In this document: positions 59,463 through 64,000 of the stretch, one piece after another
How positions within the stretch are numbered: position 1 is the stretch's first letter
Layout of the letters: each line of letters starts with the position of its first letter
NCBI GenBank assembly: GCA_036376135.1
Contig: DASVAW010000045.1
Coordinates: 27,319 to 91,318, forward strand
Length of the DNA stretch: 64,000 nt
Direction: 5' to 3'
From: Candidatus Polarisedimenticolaceae bacterium
GTDB lineage: Bacteria > Acidobacteriota > Polarisedimenticolia > Polarisedimenticolales > DASRJG01
Position numbers and translations under genes: made by a program
Notes under the pieces: generated by a model
Databases searched by the model: none
What the model saw: the letters and a program-made list of their open reading frames with translations, nothing else
Told to the model about the DNA's origin: nothing

Positions 59463-61148
59463 CTAACGCGGGCCCTTCGCGAGCTCCTCCTCCCGCAGCT
59501 CCCGCCGGAGGATCTTGAGCACCGTGCTCTTCGGGAGCTCCTTCCGGAACTCCACCGCGCGGGGCACCTTGTACGCGGCGAGGTAGTCCCGGCAATACGC
59601 CTCGATCTCCTCCGCCGTCGCGACCATCCCCGCCTTGACGACGACGAAGCTCTTGACGACCTCCCCACGCTTCGCGTCCGGGATGCCGATGGAAGCGGCC
59701 TCCTGGACCGCGGGGTGGGACATCAGCACCGCGTCCACCTCGTCGGGGTACACGTTGTACCCGGAGACGAGGATCATGTCCTTCTTGCGTCCGGCGATGA
59801 AGAAGTACCCCTCGTCGTCCATCCGCGCGATGTCGCCGGTGCGAAGCCATCCGTCGCGCAGGGCGAGCGCCGTCTCGTCGGGGCGGTTCCAGTAGCCGCG
59901 CATCACCTGCGGCCCCTTCACGAGGAGCTCTCCCTCCTCGCCGACGGGGAGGTCGCGGGTGCCGGTCTCGAGATCGACGATCCTCGCGTCGGTCTCGATG
60001 AAGGGGACGCCGATGCTCCCCACCTTGCGGCGGCCGAGCGGGTTGCCGTGCGTGACCGGCGAGGCCTCGGTCAGGCCGAATCCCTCCACGATCGGGGCGC
60101 CGGCGACCTGCTCGAAGCGGCGCAAGACGTCGACCGGAAGCGGGGCCGAGCCCGAGAAACACGCCTTCACGCACGAGAGGTCGAGCTTCGCGATCCCCGG
60201 GTAGTCCGCGACCGCGGCGAACATCGCGGGGACCCCGATGAACAGGGTGACGCGGCGCCTGGTCACCGCCTCGACGAGCGCGTGGATGTCGCGCGGGTTG
60301 GGGACGAGGACCATCGCGCACGCGGCGAAGACCGGGAAGTTCAGGCACGTCGTCATGCCGAAGACGTGGAAGAGGGGCAGCGCCGACAGGAAGACGTCGG
60401 AGGCGGAGTCGTCGATGTGCAGCCACGCCACGGCGGTCTGCGCGTTGACGGAGAGGTTGCGGTGCGTGAGGACCGCGCCCTTCGCGACGCCGGTCGTCCC
60501 GCCCGTGTACTGCAGGACGGCGATGTCGTCGAGTCCGACCGTGACGGCGGGGGGATCCGGCCGGGTCCCGTCGACCAGCCTGCGGAAGCGGTGGACGTTC
60601 GGCTCCGGCCGGACCTTCGCGTAGGTGGGCGGCCGGGTGCGCCCGAGCTTGAGCGGGGCGAGGAGGTTGAGCGGGAAGCCGAGGTATTCCGGAATGGAGG
60701 CGACGACGTAGTGCTTCACCGGAAGCTGCTCGCGGATCGGCCGGATGCGCTGCTCGAACAGGAAGTCGGCGACGATCGCGACCTCGCAGTTGGCGTCGAA
60801 CCACTGGTGCTCGATCTCGCGGGCGACGTAAAGCGGGTTCGTCATCACGACGTGCCCGCCGGCGGCGAGGACCGCGTAATACGCGATGACGGTCTGCGGG
60901 AGGTTCGGGAGCTGGATCGCGACCCGCGTCCCCTTCACCACCCCGAGCCGCGCGAGAGCGGTCGCGAGCCGGTCGACCTGATCCTTGAGCTCGCGGTAGG
61001 TGAGCCGCCGGTTGAGGAACCAGATCGCCGTGCTCTCCGGGTGACGCTCCGCGGCGCGGTCGAGCGCCTGGGGCAGCGTGAGGTCGGCGAAGGCGAACTC
61101 CGCCGGGATCCCCTCGTCGTAGACGGCGTGCCAGACCCGCTTGTCCAT
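59463..61148 (-). CDS. fadD: Long-chain fatty acid--CoA ligase
   Basis: The 561-residue adenylate-forming enzyme has ATP motif LQYTGGTTGVAKGAVLTH, SALPLFHVFGMT, VEGFGLTEASPVTH, DGWLRTGDIARMDDEGYFF and C-terminal AAYKVPRAVEFRKELPKS, with the catalytic Lys in PKSTVLKILRREL. Activates fatty acids for degradation or phospholipid synthesis. AGG precedes the ATG. Confidence 0.95.
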   Translation of the reverse strand: MDKRVWHAVYDEGIPAEFAFADLTLPQALDRAAERHPESTAIWFLNRRLTYRELKDQVDRLATALARLGVVKGTRVAIQLPNLPQTVIAYYAVLAAGGHVVMTNPLYVAREIEHQWFDANCEVAIVADFLFEQRIRPIREQLPVKHYVVASIPEYLGFPLNLLAPLKLGRTRPPTYAKVRPEPNVHRFRRLVDGTRPDPPAVTVGLDDIAVLQYTGGTTGVAKGAVLTHRNLSVNAQTAVAWLHIDDSASDVFLSALPLFHVFGMTTCLNFPVFAACAMVLVPNPRDIHALVEAVTRRRVTLFIGVPAMFAAVADYPGIAKLDLSCVKACFSGSAPLPVDVLRRFEQVAGAPIVEGFGLTEASPVTHGNPLGRRKVGSIGVPFIETDARIVDLETGTRDLPVGEEGELLVKGPQVMRGYWNRPDETALALRDGWLRTGDIARMDDEGYFFIAGRKKDMILVSGYNVYPDEVDAVLMSHPAVQEAASIGIPDAKRGEVVKSFVVVKAGMVATAEEIEAYCRDYLAAYKVPRAVEFRKELPKSTVLKILRRELREEELAKGPR

Positions 61149-61228
61149 GGAAGCCTCGCGCGGGGCCCGGCCCGCATCGTAGCGTCCGGGGTGTCCGCGG
61201 CGCCACGGAGCTCGCCTCGAGCCCGACG

Positions 61229-61630
61229 TCAGCCGGCGACACGCGTGCGCCCCCGGCGGAGCAGCCACGCCAGGTAGCAGGCGGCCGTGACGTCGTACGC
61301 GAGGCAGAACGGCGGCCACCACACCGGAACTCCCGGATTCGCGATGGCTTCGCCGTGAACCAGATCGAAGATCCCGTGGGCGGCGAGCGCCGCCGCGACG
61401 ATCCACAGCGACGACTTGAAACCCCACACCGCGAGCGCCACGAAGACCGCGCCGGCCAGCGCCTCCAGAACGAGCACGTGCGTGGACCCGCCGAGGACGG
61501 CGAACAAGGAGTAAAGCAACGCGATGACGATCATCACCGTGGGATAGAAGGCCCGGTCGCGGTCCAGGCCGACGACCGTGGCGAACAAACCGATGGCGAG
61601 TGCCAGAACCGTTCCGATCAGGAATGCCAC
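61229..61630 (-). CDS. Four-helix membrane protein of unknown function
   Basis: The 133-residue protein has about four helices and HGIFDLVHGEAIANPGVPVWWPPFCLAYD, quoted in part as FDLVHGEAIANPGVPVWWP. Similar small proteins with a conserved HG and PxWW stretch are found widely. GTG start with GAGGAG upstream. It begins 18 bp after the stop of the methyltransferase gene. Confidence 0.7.
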   Translation of the reverse strand: MAFLIGTVLALAIGLFATVVGLDRDRAFYPTVMIVIALLYSLFAVLGGSTHVLVLEALAGAVFVALAVWGFKSSLWIVAAALAAHGIFDLVHGEAIANPGVPVWWPPFCLAYDVTAACYLAWLLRRGRTRVAG

Positions 61631-61648
61631 GACGCGCTCCTCGTTTCG

Positions 61649-62422
61649 TTAAGCAGCCGGCACGGCACCCGGGGAGGAACGAGTCCTGAAGGCATAGATC
61701 GCCCAGCCCAAGGTGTCTCGCCCCCATCGAAGGTACAAGGCCTTCGCCTTGGCGACGCGCTCCAAGAGCTCGCGCAGATCCTGGTCGTCCGGATGGGACC
61801 GGGCGTACTCGGCCGTCGCATACCATTGAAGACCTTCGTACCGGTCCCAGTCGTCCCCATTGCTCACGAAGGTGTGAACCAAGTCGAGTCCTCGCAACTC
61901 CCCCGCCTCGACGTTACCGGAATGTGTCCCGAAGTCGTCTCGGGTCGCCCCGGCGGCCTCGAGGTAGTCCTCGGATGGTCCCCGGAGCCAGTAGGGCTCC
62001 CCGACGACTACCCAACCACCGGGCTGAACCATGCCCGACAGCGCGTCCAAAGTCGCTGCGTGCCCACCAAACACCCAGCTGGCACCGATGCACGAGGCCA
62101 GAGCCAAGCGATGCGGCTCTTCGGGCCTGAAGTCAGAACCGTTCATCTCTCTGAAGTCGACCTCTGCCCCTGGCACCCGCATCTCCAGGCGTCTCCGCGC
62201 GTCGGCGATGCAGAAGGGCGAGATGTCGATTCCGATTCCGCGGACGCCGTACGCTTCAGCGAGACGAATCAGGAACTCACCCTTCCCACATGCGATGTCG
62301 ACCACGCGTGCATCGTCGGGAAGGCGGAGGAGTCCAACAAGCCGCGCCAACTTCTCTTCGCTCGTGGGATTGCAGACCACGTGCTCCCGATGAGTGATGT
62401 CGAAAAACTTCCACGTATCCAT
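61649..62422 (-). CDS. Class I SAM methyltransferase in cassette-like region
   Basis: The 257-residue methyltransferase has motif I VVDIACGKGEFLIRLAEAYG and GIGIDISPFCIADARRRL, then VVVGEPYWLRGPSEDYL. ATG at 62422 is supported by GGAGG upstream. A hand count of 62101-62160 gives 34 of 60 G+C, versus 45 of 60 at 60001-60060, so the gene looks acquired. Substrate unknown. Confidence 0.85.
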   Translation of the reverse strand: MDTWKFFDITHREHVVCNPTSEEKLARLVGLLRLPDDARVVDIACGKGEFLIRLAEAYGVRGIGIDISPFCIADARRRLEMRVPGAEVDFREMNGSDFRPEEPHRLALASCIGASWVFGGHAATLDALSGMVQPGGWVVVGEPYWLRGPSEDYLEAAGATRDDFGTHSGNVEAGELRGLDLVHTFVSNGDDWDRYEGLQWYATAEYARSHPDDQDLRELLERVAKAKALYLRWGRDTLGWAIYAFRTRSSPGAVPAA

Positions 62423-62449
62423 GAGCCAGACCTCCGCCTGCCTGAAGCA

Positions 62450-62536
62450 CACGTTCGGGGGCGCCCCGCGTGGCGCGACTCGTGCCTTGAACGGGGCGTG
62501 GCACGCGAGTGCGGCCGCCGGAACGGGTTGTTAGGC
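62450..62536 (-). repeat. Possible degenerate attC site 2
   Basis: Read on the minus strand, GCCTAACAACCCGTTCC (from 62536) matches the R''-L'' start of attC sites (RYYYAAC then CGTTC). A hairpin-rich stretch and GAACG near 62453 follow. No proper R' (GTTRRRY) closes it, so it is degenerate or only partly preserved. Confidence 0.45.
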
Positions 62537-62597
62537 GGCTGGTACACGGTTCTTCTGTCGCTCCAACGCGACAGAGCCCGAACGAGCATGCCGGGCC

Positions 62598-62999
62598 CTA
62601 TCTCACCCCCATGACGTCCTGGAGCTTGGCCGTGTCGACGTACTGCTGGAACCTGGTCACCTTGCCGTCTTTGATGTCCCAGACGTGGCACACCTGCGCG
62701 TCCATGCCCTTGCCCGTCGGCTTGTACGTTCCGCTGTAGCGTGCTTCCACGATCACGCTGCCGCCGGCAGCGTGGAATGACGTGGTGTGGACGGCAAAGC
62801 CGTCCCACTCCGTCCCCAGTTTCATGAACAGGTTGTTCAGGACGGCGTCCGGTCCCACCCAGGCCTCGCCGCTCGGCATATAGGGGTTGTTCTCCGCCTG
62901 ATACCACCTGATATCCGCGCTCATGGCCTCGAGAACGGTCGGGATGTCCCCTCGACCAAACGCGTCGTAGAGGCTCTTCAGCAGGCTTGCGTTGTCCAT
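62598..62999 (-). CDS. NTF2-like / SnoaL family protein
   Basis: The 133-residue cone-fold protein has LLKSLYDAFGRGDIPTVLEA, WYQAENNPYMPSGEAWVGPD and VCHVWDIKDGKVTRFQQYVD, typical of NTF2-like ketosteroid-isomerase relatives. Gene cassettes of integrons often carry such proteins. RBS GGGAGAG precedes the ATG. Confidence 0.85.
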   Translation of the reverse strand: MDNASLLKSLYDAFGRGDIPTVLEAMSADIRWYQAENNPYMPSGEAWVGPDAVLNNLFMKLGTEWDGFAVHTTSFHAAGGSVIVEARYSGTYKPTGKGMDAQVCHVWDIKDGKVTRFQQYVDTAKLQDVMGVR

Positions 63000-63071
63000 G
63001 CTCTCTCCCGGGATGCGGCCTTCCGCGAATGATCTTTCGGTTCCGAACATACTCCTTGGGCCAGCCGCGCA

Positions 63072-63133
63072 ATCGAACGTTATCGCGTTCGGCCGCAGGG
63101 CGCAGCCCGGTCCGCTGGAACGCGCGGTTGGAC
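63072..63133 (-). repeat. attC-like recombination site 1
   Basis: On the minus strand the 62-bp site starts with R'' GTCCAAC (63133-63127) and has L'' CGCGTTC, complementary to L' GAACGCG. A loop with GGGCTGCGCCC lies between them, and it ends in GTTCGAT (63078-63072), one base off the R' consensus GTTRRRY. Spacing and size fit attC sites of integron gene cassettes. Confidence 0.65.
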
Positions 63134-63136
63134 GGC

Positions 63137-63970
63137 TCACTCTGGAGCATCAAGCCCGTGCGCACGGACAATCCGAGACACGGCTCCCAGTCGCAGCCGT
63201 CCGCCTCCGCCAATCCGCCGCAGTTCAGCCCCCAGGTCTAACTCCCAGGCTCGTTGATCGGCTTCCGACAGCTCGCTCAGCAGTCGATCCAGACCGATGG
63301 CCCGCACCCAATCGACCATTTCCGCGTCCGTATCGGCCTCGAAGACGGTGACCTCCATCTCCTCGACGTGATCGATCGACAGTCCTGCCTCGGCGAAGTC
63401 GCGAGTGATTCGCTCGAGGTCCGCATAGCGAAACGGTCCGGGCGCTTCAGGGTCGATGCCCGGCAGCGCACGGTAGCGTGCCAGCAGCCGCCTCGGAAGC
63501 GAGTAATACGCCACTCGATCAGGCTCAGCCAACAGGGCTGCGACCACCACACCTGTCGGCAGCAGTGCCTTGCGGGCATTCACCAAAGCAGCGATCGGCG
63601 CGGACATGTACATCAATCCCCACCGAACGGTCACCGCGTGAAAGTAGTTCGATGGGACGTCAGGAGAGATCGCCGCGTCCGCCGAGCGGAGGTCGAGGTT
63701 CGACATTCCACCGTGACGTGCCTTGTCCCTCGCGATCTCCAGGACCGCGTCGTCCCGGTCTACACCTACAACGGTGCCATCCGGAGCTACTCGTCGCGCA
63801 GCCCGTAGCGCCGGCTCGCCTCGTCCGGTCGCCAGGTCGAGAACGCGCATACCTGGCCCAACCCCTGCGAGGTCGAGCATCCGCTCACTAAGAGGCGCGG
63901 TCAGACGCGATTCGATAGCATCGTACTTCCGCCAGAACTCCTCGGGACTCAGAACCTTTCGATCCGTCAC
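63137..63970 (-). CDS. Class I SAM methyltransferase, cassette-borne
   Basis: The 277-residue UbiE-like methyltransferase has EEFWRKYDAIESRLTAPL, motif I MRVLDLATGRGEPALRAA, GVDRDDAVLEIARDKA and VRWGLMYMSAPIAALVNARK. The GTG at 63970 is used as start; an in-frame TTG at 63997 coincides with the predicted cassette boundary and is less likely. The stop lies 3 bases before attC-like site 1. Confidence 0.85.
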   Translation of the reverse strand: MTDRKVLSPEEFWRKYDAIESRLTAPLSERMLDLAGVGPGMRVLDLATGRGEPALRAARRVAPDGTVVGVDRDDAVLEIARDKARHGGMSNLDLRSADAAISPDVPSNYFHAVTVRWGLMYMSAPIAALVNARKALLPTGVVVAALLAEPDRVAYYSLPRRLLARYRALPGIDPEAPGPFRYADLERITRDFAEAGLSIDHVEEMEVTVFEADTDAEMVDWVRAIGLDRLLSELSEADQRAWELDLGAELRRIGGGGRLRLGAVSRIVRAHGLDAPE

Positions 63971-63991
63971 GACTCGTTTGTCCGCTCGTCC

Positions 63992-63998
63992 GTCCAAC
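63992..63998 (-). repeat. R'-like core at the cassette boundary
   Basis: GTTGGAC on the minus strand fits GTTRRRY. It is the exact complement of GTCCAAC, the R'' of attC-like site 1 at the other end of the same gene, as expected for the two ends of one gene cassette. Confidence 0.6.
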
Positions 63999-64000
63999 GC

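Noticed and set aside
61630..61655. GCTTAAC at the stop of the 61.65-kb methyltransferase as another attC R''.
   Set aside because: There is no room for an attC before the next gene and no complementary L or R' sequence.
1..64000. tRNA, rRNA, riboswitch or CRISPR features.
   Set aside because: I saw no T-loop-like GTTCGA-type motifs in a cloverleaf context, no rRNA segments and no spaced direct repeats. The only repeats are those listed.

Overview
The window is very GC-rich, densely coded chromosomal DNA of a Gram-negative bacterium. Many genes overlap by four bases (ATGA/GTGA), GTG and TTG starts are common, and envelope genes typical of a two-membrane cell are present: an MsbA-type exporter, a LAB_N protein, a Kdo-kinase-like protein, an AsmA-like protein, Mpl, a TonB C-terminal domain and a patatin. 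The VWA protein at 19.2-20.5 kb resembles the 'VWFA-related Acidobacteria' family, which together with the archaeal/eukaryal-type ProRS and the GC content makes Acidobacteriota (Thermoanaerobaculia- or Holophagae-like) my best guess. This is inference, not proof. I found no tRNA, rRNA or CRISPR array, and no gene-free stretch longer than about 300 bases.

Layout. 0-11.5 kb: a truncated FecR/DUF6600 protein ending in a good intrinsic terminator; a patatin-AsmA-mpl operon; an exported isoaspartyl methyltransferase; a CPBP protease; proS; a TonB-domain lipoprotein; two tandem SGNH hydrolases. 11.5-15 kb: two tandem GAPDH genes, then an insertion sequence of about 1.37 kb whose imperfect terminal inverted repeats I could align. 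15-20.5 kb: an ECF sigma factor with a membrane partner and a bactofilin-like membrane protein, then a PEP-synthase-like dikinase with swapped domain order and a VWA protein. 20.4-26.9 kb: a lipid A / LPS block (LAB_N, GT2, two Kdo-kinase-like kinases, an ICMT-like protein, ArnT-like GT39, MsbA-like ABC exporter). 26.9-34 kb: CPA2 antiporter, ndk, sucDC, small envelope proteins, rnhB, gpmA and a seven-iron ferredoxin. 34.9-39.9 kb: a tightly coupled ketosynthase / methyltransferase / FAD-oxidoreductase trio followed by malic enzyme. 40-47.5 kb: one overlapping operon pfk-galT-glgA-histidine kinase-response regulator-glgC-trxB, that is, a two-component system embedded among glycogen genes. 47.5-61.6 kb: mixed metabolic and accessory genes (adenosine deaminase, haem-binding protein, methyltransferases, PhzF, AlkD-like repair protein, an XRE/membrane-protein pair, alpha-carbonic anhydrase, threonine dehydratase, acyl-CoA synthetase). 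61.6-64 kb: lower-GC methyltransferase and NTF2-like genes with attC-like sites, probably the tail of an integron cassette array.

Central carbon genes are unusually concentrated: two gapdh copies, gpmA, sucCD, malic enzyme, a phosphofructokinase with pyrophosphate-type residues, and glycogen synthesis. The observations I would check first are the cassette-array signature at 63.0-64.0 kb, the glycogen operon with its own sensor kinase, the domain-swapped dikinase, the ketosynthase trio, and a 49-bp-arm palindrome that supplies both stop codons of a convergent gene pair.
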